Positions 8,220 to 19,659 of a stretch of DNA of 36,214 nt are shown in pieces. The stretch spans positions 1,200,970-1,237,183 of the forward strand of contig BFEA01000272.1 of the NCBI GenBank assembly GCA_003427395.1, read 5' to 3'. A program made the position numbers and the translations under genes. The notes below the pieces were generated by a model. That model worked only from the letters and a program-made list of their open reading frames with translations, did not search any database and was not told where the DNA came from. Each line of letters begins with the position of its first letter. Within the stretch, counting starts at the first letter, position 1. This DNA is from Chara braunii. Its lineage: Eukaryota; Streptophyta; Charophyceae; Charales; Characeae.

Positions 8220-9225
8220 GGCTGAGTGACTGATGGTTTCCGTGTTTAGTGGGTTGAGACTGGAGTGGAGGTGGGCTCCAGCCACACGTAGAACCAAACC
8301 CCCCCGTTACACCTACCTACATAAGCTATCGGTCAAGTCCACATATGGGTTGTTGAGGCCCAAACGTCCGTTAAGGGATGTAAAAATGGATCGATGGGTC
8401 AATCATCTTAAAGTAGACAGGAACTTGCTTACACCGATTCGGTGGTTTCAGGAAGGTAAGACCAAACCAGCTAAGATCTCCTCCATGCAGTAGCAGATTG
8501 CGCATCGTTGTTTACCCACCATGGACTGGCTCATAGATCACACGAATCTGGAACAGAAAGGTCAGGCGGTACCCTGGTGTCCACGGTGCCTGAGTGCCTT
8601 CCCCCTTGAAAAAAAAACCGAAACTATAGAGCACATTTTTATGCAGTGCCCTACGACGCAACTTACGTGGCGATGGTGGGATCGGATATGGAGAAAGATG
8701 ATACCAGACCCGCCATGGTCATGGTCCTGGAGAGCCATTCTAGTGGGTCATTGGCCATAGGCACATAGAGATCACCCTTCGTGGAAAATATGTATAATTT
8801 GGGACGAAGGGCTATGGGGACTTTGGTGGCAGCGCTGCCTAATGGCACTTGAGGGGGTGAGGGTGGAGGGAACAGAAACGACTGACCAAATCCGACAACA
8901 AGTCCAAATGGAAAGAATGAGCAGGTGGCAGGAAGTGAAGATTAAGTTGGATCTGCTACAAATGACGAGGGACATAGAACGAGCCATCACCTCCTTCTGC
9001 ACCAACTGGTTAAGGGGGGCAAAAGGAGGATGGATAGCCAGAGTGGAATGGAGTGGTAGAACGTAAGAGGCCCAGCAACAGGAGAGGGTAGTAGTACGGG
9101 ATTACCGGCTGCTGTTTATGGACTGGACAACGATAGAACCCTCCTTCCCGCTACGTCCCCCGACGGACTTCCCCGATCCCTTCCCCCCTCACCCACTGGC
9201 TCTTGTCGAGACCCTTGTTTGACCC
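8220..9225 (+). pseudogene. LINE ORF2 C-terminal fragment, second copy
   Basis: Homologous at protein level to the plus-strand part of the 3.8-6.3 kb LINE. It has WRWAPATRRTKPP, KSTYGLLRPKRPL, HRCLPTMDWLIDH, then the zf-RVT knuckle CPRC ... ETIEHIFMQC, WRWWDRIW, LWWQRCLMALEGVRVEG and a final PTDFPDPFPP segment. Two TAG stops interrupt it. The first, at 8491-8493, replaces the Trp codon that is intact in the other copy (QWQI there, Q-stop-QI here); the second is at 8758-8760. It is much more GC-rich than the first copy and strongly diverged in DNA, so the two are separate old insertions of related subfamilies. Truncated at the 5' side next to the CA array. Confidence 0.85.
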
Positions 9226-9602
9226 GACCCTGCCAAGATCTCACCCGTCTGGTCATCCTATTTGGTCCCCCTCCCCTTTCCCGATTTTGTGTTCTATCTC
9301 TGTTGCATCGCCGTTGCTTGGATCACGCAGTCTCACCTCAAGACGGCTATGCCTCTCGGTGCCCCCCGAGGGAGAAAGGGTTGACCATATTTTGGGGAGG
9401 TGGATTGGGGAATCAAAGTATTCTACAACAATCCAGTTCTGAGGCAGTTAATGCTACTTCTGGAACACAGTTTCTTCAAGCTTCCTAAGAAACAGGGAGG
9501 AACTAGGTTATTCAGCAGGGGATATCTAGCAAACAAACCTGCACAGTTAATCCTCTGGAAACCAGAGTAATCAATGCTGGCGGGTTTCTCATTCCTTCTG
9601 TT
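9226..9602 (+). other. Possible LINE 3' UTR; no gene seen
   Basis: Sequence following the last recognisable LINE codons. Part may be the 3' UTR of that copy, but no poly(A) closes it, and the next tail module seems to be a separate insertion. Confidence 0.4.
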
Positions 9603-9775
9603 CATGCTCATCAATTTTGTATATGGGACGCTGGACCTGTTTTCCAGCAGGTGAAGCTCCCCACCAATAGATGGAGCCTCTTCCTGGGTGCTAGTGGTGT
9701 CTTCTCTTACCAGCACCACTAACACTGCAAGGGGTGAGTTTTCAAAAAAAAAAAAAAAGCTCAACATGCTGATCA
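9603..9775 (+). mobile_element. LINE 3'-tail module, copy 5
   Basis: Head GGGACGCTGGACC at 9625 with GCTGGA/TCCAGC stem. The tail hairpin is the best of the set: a 12-bp stem with one mismatch, GTGCTAGTGGTG (9688-9699) against CACCACTAACAC (9714-9725), loop TCTTCTCTTACCAG, then poly(A)15 (9744-9758). CATGCTCATCA (9603-9613) and CATGCTGATCA (9765-9775) may be its target-site duplication, although six bases separate the second from the poly(A). That would make it a ~145-bp insertion starting near ATTTTGTATATGGGACGC. Confidence 0.8.
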
Positions 9776-10476
9776 CGACTTCACGAAGTCGTTGAGTAGC
9801 TGTTATGGAGAGGTGTGTGAACTTGCATGGTGGTGGGGTTCGCAGGGTGACGATCACCATGGTTTCAACGGGTGTGCGATGATGAACTGTTGGAGCCTGC
9901 CTCACCCCCCCTCTCCTGTCCTCCACACCACCCTCAACTCTGCCTCCTCCTTCCTTCTTGCAAGTCTCCTCCTTCCCCCTTTCCTGCCCTATCTGACAAG
10001 CTGACATGTCAGGAAATGGTGAGACACAATAAGAGAAAATGGAAGCACAACAAAAAGGCATCCTTCGCAAAAACCGCAAAGGATGGGAGAGAGCGCAACA
10101 GCCAACAGAGTAAGCACCCTGGAACACATGCCGGGGAATGGATTAACCACAGTTAGGCTGGAAGCAGAGGTACAGAGGCCCAACAAAGGTGCTTGGGTCA
10201 GTAGTCAGGCGATGAAATTGTCGAAGTCAGCCAAATGTCTTACACTTTATGAAAAAAGGGAAGAGGAATGGGAGAGGAATCGAGGGAAAGGGTGGACATC
10301 AGATACCGCGAAACAGAGGTTGGGGCCACAGCTATGTATCCCCTGCGGGCATGACCACGAGGTCAAACTCGGCCTGCGGTGGGGATGCCAACCACAGGCC
10401 TTGCCGGGGTCGAGAATTTGTCATATGTAAAAGCAAAAAAAATAATACACACACACACAAGAAAAACTTGAAAAAG
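9776..10476. other. No gene recognised
   Basis: A long minus-strand frame crosses this area and the neighbouring tail module (9423-10127), but it runs through poly(A) and antisense repeat sequence and has no domain. A plus-strand basic, Lys/Glu-rich frame (10083-10430) is likewise unrecognised. No coding call is made. Confidence 0.5.
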
Positions 10477-10614
10477 GGGGTCGTAGGTTTTGAAAATACA
10501 ACCCCTTTTTTTTTTGGATTTCAACGTTCTCTTTTATTTAGGCTACCATCCGGGCCGCCGGGGTGACCTTATTTTCCCGGGTGGCCCGGCCGTGCAACGA
10601 CCAAAAGTAGGTCT

Positions 10615-10654
<40 letters not shown>

Positions 10655-10840
10655 NNNNNAAAAAAAAAAAAAAACAGCATAATGTCATGCCCAAAAATAA
10701 GCTGAACAACTTTTGCCTCAAGGTCACACCGAAATTATTTACCAAAGAGAAAATAAAGTTAATTTTGTTAATTTTATTTTAATTTATAATTGTTTTTGGT
10801 CTGGCGGGACAAGTGGTCCCGCGACACTCTGTTAGCCTAG
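10477..10840 (-). mobile_element. MITE-like element with CCGGG palindromic end and assembly gap
   Basis: Reverse complement of the general plan seen at 7.4 kb. It has a GGGGTCGTAGGTTTT hairpin (about 10477-10506), a GC block with CCGGGCCGCCGGGG and CCCGGGTGGCCCGGCC (about 10547-10592), a long poly(A) (10620-10674), then on the minus strand TTGAGGCAAAAGTTGTTCAG. The far end is TGGCGGGACAAGTGGTCCCG (about 10802-10821). Outer TAGGCTA and TAGCCTA give a possible terminal inverted repeat. Five N (10655-10659) interrupt the poly(A), so its length is unknown. Confidence 0.55.
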
Positions 10841-10979
10841 TTTTTTTGTGATTGCTGGTGGGATAAACATGTTGCACATGTTTGTTTTTAATGGTTTTTA
10901 TGGACAGATGCAAAGATAAAAGGGAAAAGAAAATTATTAAAAAAAAAAACTGTTTTCTTTTGTTTTTTTTGTTTTTGGC

Positions 10980-11347
10980 ACACACACATACTGATTGAAT
11001 GATTGTTTGTTTGTTTGTTTGTTTGTTTGATTGATTAATTGATTGATTGATGGATTGATTGTGATTGGTTGATTGATTGATTGATTGGTTGATTGGTTGA
11101 TTGATAAGGGGAAAAAAAAGTGTTTGTGCGCATGCGGGTTTGTGTGCCCGTGTGTGTGCGCGCAGGGGGGGGCGACCCCTCCCCACCAATCAATTAATCT
11201 TAAAAAAAAAAAAAAAAAAAAAAAACAGCGGGTTCGTTTGACCCAGGTGTGTGTGTGCGTGTGCTGCCGGTACCAATCAATCAATCAATCAATCAAAAAA
11301 AAAAAAAAATGTGGGTTCGTTCGACCCAGGTGTGTGTGTGTGTGTGT

Positions 11348-11381
<34 letters not shown>

Positions 11382-11450
11382 CTGTGTGTGTGTGTGTATG
11401 TGTGTATGAATGTACGACCCCACCCCACCAATCAATCAATCAATACTTTT
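10980..11450. repeat. (GATT)n / (ATCA)n / (TG)n tandem block
   Basis: (GATT)n at 11000-11105 is followed by two tandem composite units: CCAATCAAT-type repeats, poly(A) of 14-25, then GGGTTCGTTYGACCCAGGTG and (TG)n (starting about 11190 and 11274). A third CCACCAATCAATCAAT copy is at about 11421. GGGTTCGTTCGACCC can fold (GGGT/ACCC). At 11180-11191, CTCCCCACCAAT matches the core of the LINE 3' tail, so these may be decayed tail copies with microsatellite growth. Confidence 0.6.
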
Positions 11451-11559
11451 TTTTTCTTTTTTTTCCATCCCCCCCCCAAAAAAAAATCGTTCTTTAAACT
11501 TCTTTTATATTTTTCGTTAGGCCTGATTTTTTCACCCCCCCCTTAAAAAATCCCCAATT

Positions 11560-11755
11560 TTTCTTTTTCACTTCTAGGTGGTGGGTCCGGGGTCGCGGTC
11601 CTGGAATCCCGACCTCGATTGGCAGGACCCCCCTCCCCTTAGCCGAGGCGGGCAGCCAAAGTTCTGGACCGCAGAGGTCATGACCGCGCCCTCACGGCCT
11701 CGACCGTGGGCCGCGGTCATGACCTCGGCGACTGCGGCCATTGGGGATACACAGG
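11560..11755. mobile_element. GC-rich palindromic block (MITE-like)
   Basis: A GC block after T-rich sequence. GAGGTCATGACCGCG (11674-11688) and its exact reverse complement CGCGGTCATGACCTC (11712-11726) form a 15-bp inverted repeat, and each arm contains the palindrome GGTCATGACC. Composition and layout resemble the GC ends of the elements at 7.4 and 28.4 kb, but the second end and target-site duplication were not found. Confidence 0.45.
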
Positions 11756-11936
11756 GCAACAACCATCGATTGGACTCTTCCAAATTGCAAATCAACTTCG
11801 TAGCAATGGAATGACATTCATAGGGTAGATTGTCAAGCAGTAGATAGATGAAATTTCCACAGATTGGATAGGGGATTCAAAGTCGGCAGAAGTTGCAGTG
11901 AATAAATAAAAATTCAGTTCTAGCAAATAGTTGAAA

Positions 11937-12029
11937 GGGACACTGCACCCGGTTTGCAGAAGATGTTGCTCCCCTCCCAGAGCTTTCATACTGGGTGCCA
12001 CTTTAGTAGTTTGCTCCTACCACCTAAAG
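11937..12029 (+). mobile_element. LINE 3'-tail module, copy 6 (old)
   Basis: GGGACACTGCACCCGGTTTG with head stem CTGCA (11943-11947) / TGCAG (11955-11959): both arms changed relative to CTGGA/TCCAG, so pairing is preserved. GCTCCCCTCCCAGAG follows, then tail hairpin CTTTAG (12001-12006) with CTAAAG (12024-12029) around TAGTTTGCTCCTACCAC. Poly(A) is lost. Confidence 0.65.
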
Positions 12030-13650
12030 AGAGTCAACTAGACCAAAGTTCTTAAGAAACTTGTATGACCGCCTTTGTTAATCATGTGTATGGATGAATA
12101 TGTGGATTTTCTCTTCTTATGTATACTTCAAACTCAGTTTATAAATATTTGTGTTTTTTGCCCTTCTAGAGTGATCGAATGACGTAGTCGAAGCTACGTG
12201 CATGTGATTTGGTGCATGTATGATTGAAGTCTTCTGCAATTTAGATATTGTGCCTTAGGGCATTAATTATTCTTAATAATTTTGTATGGATTATGTGTCG
12301 ATAAGCCCCTAACGCCTACGTGCTATTTCTGCTCGTATAATGAGAGGTGGGCACGTGTATGTGATTGAGACGTGTGCGAGGTCACGACGAGAACCCTCCA
12401 ATTGTATTTCTTCCCCAAAGAACGTCAATGTTTTGGTTCTGTCATTTTGTGGGATCGATCTTTTTTATCGTGGAAACATTTTTCCCTCGTTACTCGTTTG
12501 TTTTTCTATATCACTGAATTACAATTATTTTGTGGTTTGCCATCGCCCTGCGCTGACCCACAATACTGAATTGAGCTTAGATGTGATAATCGTTTTTTTT
12601 AGCGTAGATTTACTTACGTCCTTTGCACTGAGGAAGAAATTGGCGAACAAATCTTATGTACGTGCACCGTTGCTCGTCTTCATGATCTCACATGTACGCT
12701 CTTGACCTTTCACCCTAGACATCAATGAGTGACCACTTTATTTTTGAATATATTGTTTTTTTTAAATTTATTCACGCTTTGCATGGGTATAAGAACAACA
12801 CTAGTAAAATATCTTATTTATAAGTTTTGTCATAAGTTTGGTGGCTTATCTACATACCATTTGCTTCTCTTCTACCATGTTGTCAATTTTGAATTCAAGT
12901 TGAAGCACAATAAGTGATGTTATAATTGTGTAGTCGATGTTGTGTTTCGTTTTCGTGCATGGAGGAATGTCATAGTTGAGTCTTTTTATTTTTTCTTAAT
13001 CCTATGAAGATTTATTACAATAAAAAGTTCAAATGATATATTTTTTGTCATATCTCGATGCGATTGCTGACCGACTAAAATAAAATTTGCATTCCTCTTA
13101 TAATTCATTTTATAATTGTCGACAAGTGTCACAAATATAATAGTCACTTTGAATTTTTTAAGACACGAAAAAATATATATGAACTTTTTGTAGAGTTTAT
13201 TAGCTTGGTATGAATGAATTTACATGTAAGTTTGTATAAACGTAGTCGAGTCTACCAATGAAAAAATAATCGTTTAGTTTGTTAAGATTCTTTAAGACCC
13301 CTTTCCATAATGGAATACCTTGATCAATCTATTTTCATTTACTTTGTTCATATATGTAAGGTTAGTCAGAATATGTTTTGTAAATCTCGTCTTTTTAATT
13401 TTTAAATTTATTATTATGATTCCTTTAACACATGAAATATTGATGGACTATGTCATTGAGGAATCCAAAAAATGTTATATCATTGATTGGATCCCATCGA
13501 AAGTCGTTGTCCGTGATTCAAACATACGCTTCATTACCTCGAAGTGAAAATTTTTAATTACTAATTTGTATGACGAATAAATAGTCATATTGGGCAAGCA
13601 CAAACAATGAACCAACGTGAGATGGCTCCAATCTTAATTACAGAGAGTGA
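12030..13650. other. AT-rich, no feature seen
   Basis: Strongly AT-rich. Open frames (for example 12340-12705) are Phe/Leu-rich without domains and overlap on several frames. No RNA gene or repeat boundary recognised. Confidence 0.5.
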
Positions 13651-13680
13651 CACGAGCTGGGAACCAGGTGCAGTGTCCCG
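13650..13680 (-). mobile_element. LINE 3'-tail head hairpin, copy 7 (partial)
   Basis: Minus strand GGGACACTGCACCTGGTTCC then CAGC, the head of the tail module with a weakened stem. No tail hairpin or poly(A) was found next to it. Confidence 0.5.
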
Positions 13681-13682
13681 TA

Positions 13683-14189
13683 TTCACATCATTGTTCCGT
13701 GAGACCCTTAGTATATACAATCTCATAGTATTTTGTCAGAGGCCTTAACTTTTGTGTTGCCCCTATCTGTTCCTGCCTGGATCACTCTCTTATCTTCTAG
13801 GGGATCTTTTATGCTAGTCTCTTCCCATGTTGCTTTGACTCATAACTAACTAGGGATAAGACTAAGTAGAGACAATGTGAAGATGAAAAAGATTATGGCG
13901 GATGAGTGGAGGGGTTGAGTTTCTTCACGGCTGAAGTTTATGAGAAAAAACGAAGAGGTCAATAATGCTATGATAATAAAACTCACGTCAATGAGCGAAC
14001 GACGCTACCTTGCGCCGCAGACTGGTCGGCTGGGCTAGGCTGCACTCCGCATACTAGGGCAGTGACGACTATGGTCATCGCTACGCTTGGTCGTTCTGAT
14101 GTTCGTCTGGTGCTCTGGCCGGGCATAGATGGCCTTGCCACGTAGCGAATCGGGAGACAACACGTCAGTGCGAGGGACAAAAACTTAGA
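13683..14189. other. No feature seen
   Basis: No recognised gene or repeat. Confidence 0.5.
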
Positions 14190-15599
14190 TTAAAGAGACA
14201 ACGCGTTCTTTTTTGTTGGGGCAATCACAATAACCAGAACTGGTACGACAACTTGAACCATATCAATAAAAACAACAATAGCAACATCAACCACAACAAC
14301 AACAACAATAACGACAGCGACGGAGGCGGTGATCGTGTAGGATGTGGGGTTGGAGGGCATCTCTGCTGCCCTGCAGCATCTTACAGGGCATACAAAAGAC
14401 TTTTGCACTCTGAAGAGGTGGATGCAACACTGAAGATTGTGGGGTTGTACAAACTGCAGGTGGAAGAGTTTCACACGATGCTGTCTGAAGAACAACGCTA
14501 CAATTTGTGGGCATAATTCTTATTGAAGGGAGAGGATATTTTCGAAGGATGGGAGGAGGAGCTATATGCAAATCTCTCTCTCCAGTGGTTGGATGACTCT
14601 GGCATTGCACGTGTGAAAGTTGAGTTGCGTGAGTGCACCAAAATTCTCAAGAGGGTGACAAAAATTCTTGTTGAGCTTCTGCTGAGAGGAGTCGTGGGTT
14701 GTCTGCCTAGCAAACAACTGTCACCTACTCTGGATGGAGCCAATGACCCTCGTAGATAAGAAATTAAGGTTGCACAATGTGAGAATGATGTAGTGCAATA
14801 CTCATTCATGCGCAACAAGAGGAGGGGTGCAACAAGTGTGATAGGCTTGCATGTCACAACGCTCTATTTGGTGGACACGACACACTTGTTTGCTCTCTCC
14901 CTTGAAATCAACGCCACAACTTGAACAATAGATACACATATAAGGAGGTAAGAGGCATCAAGTGTGGTAAAGGTAAAATGACCTGCCAACTCATTTATTT
15001 CCACAACCCCACGCGGTCAGCAGTGACCACCAAGAGGATCTGCTGGCAGCTAAGGGCTCTTCTTCTGTTGAGTTGGCCCCACATACAATTCAGTGAATCA
15101 GTGGGCCAGAGGCAGTGATTATGCTAGAGATCAGGTGATCCTTGGTCACGATCAGCAAGTGTTGCAGCATAATTCTCTTGGATGTGACAATCAGTTTGAT
15201 TATGAATGCCATGATATTCAATGTCACGACAACATGGTGCAACTGAAAGAAGAGCGAAGTGACACTGCTTGTAATGAGCACACAAACGATGACATGCTAT
15301 CTGGCAACAACTCTGTGTACGAGGGGCAAAAGGAGAACAATGCTTCACAAAAAGTGGGGGGCCTTAGAGTCGAGCGAGATAAATTTGTTAATATTTGTGC
15401 ACAGTACGATGAACATCCATTCTGTCAGCCTCATGCTATACACACTCTGGTTGTCCCCGACTCATCTCCATATTCACTGGGCTGGCTACCCGTGGGCCCG
15501 TTGGGGGAAGGGGGGATAGGGGACAAGTCGACAAAAAGAGGATGGTGTCCTACTTTTTTGTGGGTTTCCTACTTTCGTTGCCCTCTGGGAGAAGGCTAA
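14190..15599 (+). pseudogene. Decayed coding-like region, Asn-rich start, unknown family
   Basis: Frame 3 (codons starting at positions divisible by 3) reads from about 14253 with only two stops (14514-14516, 14757-14759) to 14924. It is closed for about 170 bp, then open again from 15093 to 15599; 14921-15118 is open in another frame. The product begins with an Asn-rich stretch (NNNSNINHNNNNNND), followed by more ordinary composition (LHSEEVDATLKIVGLYKLQV, EELYANLSLQWLDDSG, VKVELRECTKILKRVTKIL) that could be helical. The last part has GCDNQFDYECHDIQCHDN. Persistence of one frame across three intervals suggests an old coding sequence with nonsense and frameshift mutations, or exons split by short introns. 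I do not recognise the family, and it could be a transposon-borne gene. Confidence 0.35.
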
Positions 15600-16854
15600 C
15601 GGAGACCCTAATTTTCAGACCACTTGCCATGCCATTTATATGAAAACCAAAGGGTCATTTTAATCAAACTTGTCGGCAATTCGTAGAGTGGAGACCATAC
15701 GAAGTAGCAGCCCGCTCGTGGTTCTCACTATCTTGTGCGATATATATCTGGCCCACTTGCTCCGAAACAACTTCCTTCTCAACGACGACTGAAAGAAGGG
15801 GTGGGATAAAAGGTGTAGGCTAAGCAGAAAAGTGTATGGGCTAGGAGGTTGTTGCCTGGGTATTACCTGAGTATATGAAATCTTGTCACTGATACGCCAT
15901 TTCTGTGAAGATTGACTGGAAGGGCAAATGTGCAGGTACTTTGGACGTTCTTATTTCCTTCACCCGGTGAAATAACTCACAACAAATTGGAGGAAGGAGT
16001 TAGGGTGACAAGGACGTCGTTTGTTCCATCGAGTCTTTCAGGTTGCTAGGCCGACATCTGGGTAGGTTACAATATTTTTCTCTAACTGCTGATATACATA
16101 CAAGTCATTGCGGTGAAGTGATGGAAACAATACCACAATTGTTTTAGGCGGGATCAGGGTTGCAATGATGAGATCAAATCCTATAATATTCCAATAGGCA
16201 AGGGTCAGGTAAGGGCATATTAGTGAAATTTATGATGTCACATAACTCAAAACTTGACATCTTACTAGGATGGAGGGGTAGGAAGCTTTGGTGCTTACTG
16301 TGCTCTCCTTCTTTGATAATCATCTCGTACCCCCATAACCCTTTGTTAACAAATGGGGTTTCCTGCGTGTTTTAATAGGGTTTGGGGTTACTTGTTGGTC
16401 GGGATGATACAAAATTCTGATTTCCTTACTTTGCAAGGGTTTATGATCATGTTGTAGGGAGTAGAGTGTCCGAGTTCCGAGCAGAGTGAAATTTCTCAAG
16501 GAATGGTAAGCGAATCACGTTGGAGAAGAACTTCTAGCACAAGCTATACTAGTTTGGAGAGGAAGCATAAGTGGAAGGGAGGGGCTTCGGGATGCTATCC
16601 CGATCTGCCTTGTAAATCCCAGTATGGAATTTGAAGATTGTTTGAAGAACAGAAAGAGCAGTGGAAGAGAGTCTTAACTGCAGTTGGGATTCTGCCATGT
16701 TGCAGGGGCATGGAGTATCTCACAATTTTTCCGACTTAGAGGTAGAGGATTGTCATGGGACCGCCACATAAAAAGATGGGCAATTAATCCCCTTGTCGGA
16801 GGGCAATCAATGTTGTCCACCATCGTTACACTTACATTTGGCTCCATTTGTAAA
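15600..16854. other. No feature seen
   Basis: No recognised coding, RNA or repeat structure. Confidence 0.5.
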
Positions 16855-16970
16855 GGGAACTTGAACCCAGTTTCGAGCAGGTGCAACATCCCACCAATAG
16901 AGTGGAGCCATCTATATGGGAGGCCCACTCTTGGAGGACGCTTTTATTGCCAACAGATGGGAAGAAAAAC
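16855..16970 (+). mobile_element. LINE 3'-tail module, copy 8 (old)
   Basis: GGGAACTTGAACCCAGTTTC, then GAGCAGGTGCAACATCCC and ACCAATAGAGTGGAG. The head stem is degraded (ACTTGA/TCGAGC, partly wobble). A weak CTTGG...CCAA pairing around GCTTTTATTGCC stands where the tail hairpin should be. Poly(A) is absent. Confidence 0.55.
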
Positions 16971-18489
16971 GAACCAAATAATAGTTGAACCACTTTGGTT
17001 AGTTATTGTTTTCAATCAGAAGAGTGTGGACAATAACTTACATGTTACATGTTATTAGGAGTTTCAGGTCTTGGGTAGTTAACACTAGGGTAGGACAAGG
17101 GGGTTGAGGTGCGCCAGGGTAAAAAGATTAGAGGAAGGGTAGGTGGGGTCTTCGAAGGGGTTCATCTGGACAACCGAGTGACCGAGTATTGTGGGTGACT
17201 GCCATCTGTCTAGTATCCCACCTGTACAACAGTCTGGGCTTAAAAAAAAAAAAAAAAAAGTTTATGGACTCTACACAATAATTCAATACACTATACTTGC
17301 AATATAAGCATATACGAGTTACATGTCAGTTGACAAATTTATAGTCCTATTAACTATTTAAAGTTTGAATAAAAAGTTGTTGTGATTCCTAGCAGGGTTG
17401 GCTATGTAGTACAATATCAAAATGGTTTGCTCGCACAATCACAAGTATTTACAAACATGAGAATGGCATCATAGTCAAGCACACAAGTAAGCAACAAAAA
17501 GCTGTTATATAAAAAAAAGGTTATGTTCTATATTTTTGACGAGAAAGCAATGTGTTACAGGTTACTGCAACTTAGCTAGGCCATCTTCAAACTCGTAGGA
17601 GTTGAGCACCATAAAGTTAACGAAACCTCTCAGGCGCGAATATCTAGTGCATTTCTTATACCATTAAGTGAATGATCTATACTGGATTTCTTGAATTAAG
17701 TTATAAATTGCACCTCGTAATGTTAATGTATACGGATGCAAATTGTTGCAGGATTACACACACACAAACATTCGCTTGTACTGCTTTCATTTTATGTCTA
17801 TTTGGATTCCTTCCTTCTTTCAACGTCGAAGGGGTGTTGCATCAAGGATGGTGGGAGTGCAATCACCACACAGTTTTAAACTTTCAGTCTTAGATTTCTG
17901 GATTTTTCCAAGCATTAACATTTGTTGGTTTGATTTTTTGAAGATAAAACGTATGGTCGTTGTTTTGCTTGTGTATCAAAGTTTTTATGCGAATTTTGCT
18001 ACACCTGTGAACTAACTTTGTTTTTTTTCTATGTTTTCTACCATCAAAGCAACCGAGATAAGACATAAATTGGATGTCGTACAGACTTGAAAGGAAGTTT
18101 AGGACAAATAAGAATAAAGTAGAATTTGACAACTACATAATATGATTTTTCAGCTACTTGGGTAGCCCCACAAAAGTCGGATGGGTTTGGAAAGGTCCAA
18201 CAATTTCAAAAAAGGTCATGACAGTCAAAGGTTAAAATGTAGGCAGATATCAGGTTAGGTTCAATCCTTTAAAAGTGGATCATAGACTGTAATAATATTC
18301 TTGTTAAACCACCACTACCTTTCTCACTTTGGAAAAAACGGGAATATATATCACACCGCATTTGTCGAGGATCTAGTGGAGGCTCGACAAAAAGGAGATG
18401 CTTGGGTCTTGAGAGCCGACTTGTAAAAAAATAAAAAATAAAAAAAATGGAAGCAACTGTAACTGGAGGAAAATTGAAAAAGGCAATGA
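16971..18489. other. No gene seen; one poly(A) tract
   Basis: Poly(A)18-19 at about 17241-17259 follows sequence with GTGGG...CCCAC pairing and could be the end of another degraded retroelement. The remainder is AT-rich without recognisable features. Confidence 0.45.
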
Positions 18490-18960
18490 AGCAGGTGTGC
18501 TCACATCATTACTCTCGGGAATAAATCTAACTGGAACTACCACCAAATTTATCTGTTGTTTTATGTTTTTTTTTCTTATTTTGTTTCCGCCCCCCCCCTT
18601 CTTATTGTGTTTTCGTTTCGTTATCCTGCTAGTGAGGCCGACGCTATACACGCACTCCTTACAGATCGTGCACGAAGGGCATAATCAGATAATCTCACGT
18701 GTGACCTTTAAATTTTGTATGTAACCAAGTTCACATACAGGTTGTAGATGGGGAATGTTGTGAAGTAGGTGTGCTCACAACGGTACTCCCGGGAACGAAC
18801 CTGACCATAACTGCCACCATATTTAACTTTTGTTTTTTATAGTTTTTTTTTGTTTTTTTTTTTCACTTTTTTTCCATTGCCTTGCCAACGAGGCAGGGTT
18901 TTAGGCACGCACCTCATACATTGAGACGAAGGGCATAATTTTCCCTGACCTCCATATCAT
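18490..18960 (+). repeat. Diverged direct repeat, two ~200-bp units
   Basis: Unit 1 (about 18490-18700) and unit 2 (about 18765-18960) share AGGTGTGCTCACA, then TACTCYCGGGAA, then ACTRCCACCA, then a T-rich tract of similar length, then GCACGCACTC/CACGCACCTC and CGAAGGGCATAAT. Spacing is about 270 bp. Neither unit codes for anything recognisable. It ends immediately before the hAT-like element. Confidence 0.7.
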
Positions 18961-18961
18961 G

Positions 18962-19583
18962 TACCTGACCAGGGTTACCAAGTTGAACGTACGGAGGGCC
19001 TTAAGCTGACCCCCGAACGTTCAAGTTCGAGCATTCGGGTCCCCGTACGGAGTTCGACCCCGCAAAAAAATATTTTGGGACCTAAATATATATATATATT
19101 TTGACTTTTTCGTGAGTTTTTTAGAATCTAAGGTATCTTTTTCTTAATTTTGAAGGCATTCTGTTAAGCCAAAGAATCATGAAAAATCGGCAAAGATGGT
19201 GGTGTCAAAAATTGCTTGCCCACTCACTAATTTGTTTTTGTTTTTTTTTTCACTTTTTTTTTTCCCTTTATTTCGTGGCATGAAAAAAAAATATTTTTTC
19301 AAACCTATTTTTAGGTTTTATATTATGTAAGATACACATATATTAATTTTCATGGCATTTGTCAAAGCCAAAATCGCCAAAGATGGCGGTGTCAAAAACG
19401 TGCTCGCCCAATCAATAATTTCATTCTCGTTTTGTTTTTTATTACTATTATTATTATTATTTATTTTTTACATTTGATTTTTATTTGGAATTCGGTAAAG
19501 AATTTAGATGTAACGTTGAGGCAAATGCTGTTGAGTTTATTCTTTTGCATAATTTATTTGGTTTTCGTATTTTATTGAATTCG

Positions 19584-19659
<76 letters not shown>

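Noticed and set aside
9423-10127. 234-codon minus-strand frame, the longest in the window
   Set aside because: It runs antisense through a LINE tail copy and its poly(A) (encoding a Phe run), has no domain, and contains the peptide that every antisense tail copy encodes (IGGELHLLE).
10980-11105. Regular GATT repeats as a CRISPR-like or telomeric array
   Set aside because: Simple tetranucleotide repeats without spacers, not a telomere motif, in eukaryotic context.
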